From Lindgomyces ingoldianus (lineage: Eukaryota; Ascomycota; Dothideomycetes; Pleosporales; Lindgomycetaceae), in contig NW_022985210.1 of the NCBI RefSeq assembly GCF_010093535.1, positions 196,335 to 240,253 of the forward strand: DNA of 43,919 nt, in the 5' to 3' direction. The position numbers and the translations under genes are program-made. Below are positions 43,672 to 43,919 of this stretch, one piece after another. The first letter of the stretch is position 1, and each line of letters begins with the position of its first letter. Under the pieces are notes generated by a model. It was not told the DNA's origin, ran no database searches, and worked only from the letters and a program-made list of their open reading frames with translations.

Positions 43672-43919
43672 AGCTTGCTCTGCTTATTATATTCGGGTTT
43701 GCAGAACGAAAAGTTGAGCAGAATCTCCTCTTTTGGACGCGCTAGTTAGTCAGAATTTCTTCGGATAAACCCCGGTAACGCTATTTCTCTGTCACCTTAT
43801 GTATTTCTTACATTCTTTTTTAAAAAAAATGTATACCTAATATAGGTGCACCTTTCTGTTAATTTGCATGAAGTTTACTCTAGCATGCGTTGTGTAAAAC
43901 ATGTTTACATTATAGATAG
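43672..43919 (-). repeat. ~250-bp hairpin-tipped repeat, right copy
   Basis: Inverted relative to 29825-30080. The hairpin AGCAGAGC-TT-GCTCTGCT is at its left (inner) tip, and similarity runs to the window edge, so the element probably continues beyond it. Confidence 0.85.

Overview
The window looks like nuclear DNA of a filamentous ascomycete (Pezizomycotina; a Dothideomycete-like relative is a guess). The genes carry short 45-130 bp GT..AG introns. Their products are typical of such fungi: a GH28 polygalacturonase, a DAL5-type transporter, TAF2, a BAH/PHD protein and a Skg3/CAF120-like PH protein. A large AT-rich block has the transition-saturated, stop-riddled coding remnants expected from repeat-induced point mutation (RIP).

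Layout. 1-1746 holds a broken MFS transporter next to an AT-rich edge. 1747-3191 has only a decayed ORF. 3192-4597 is an apparently intact six-exon secreted polygalacturonase. 5009-6105 is a prolyl 4-hydroxylase-like 2OG-Fe(II) oxygenase. 6202-7096 is a minus-strand pseudogene of unknown family, and 7345-7950 a small secreted protein. 8854-13260 encodes TAF2 (TFIID) and 14409-16106 a minus-strand BAH/PHD-like chromatin protein. 16.1-18.4 kb has no recognisable gene.

18.4-30.1 kb is a nest of dead transposons that can be resolved from the sequence. From outside in: a truncated pogo-like transposase (A) ends at about 18990. Beside it is a second pogo-like element (B), with matching terminal inverted repeats at 19008 and 29621. 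B is split by a minus-strand Ty3/Gypsy element, 19670-27861, with TSD GCTTG. That element is itself split just upstream of its protease by a solo LTR of the same family, 24335-24941, with TSD CTAAT. A 30-bp minisatellite and a ~250-bp repeat close the block. The ~250-bp repeat recurs inverted at the right edge of the window, so the two copies bracket about 13.6 kb.

That bracketed segment carries one clear gene, the CAF120/Skg3-like PH-domain protein (32246-36395). Downstream are a degenerate ~45-bp periodic array (about 37.4-38.1 kb), a 47-bp-arm hairpin (40087-40197), an 804-bp hAT-type non-autonomous element with an 8-bp TSD (40508-41311), a WD40-repeat fragment, and a C-terminally truncated Tc1/mariner transposase pseudogene.

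Functionally this is a housekeeping/chromatin core (TAF2, BAH/PHD, PH-domain protein) interrupted by a heterochromatin-like repeat island. Accessory secreted genes and pseudogenes lie at the left edge. I see no metabolic cluster, CRISPR, tRNA or rRNA gene. No wholly new system is evident. The most unusual structures are the resolvable nested insertion with RIP fading at its outer edges, the ~45-bp periodic array, and the inverted hairpin-tipped repeats.
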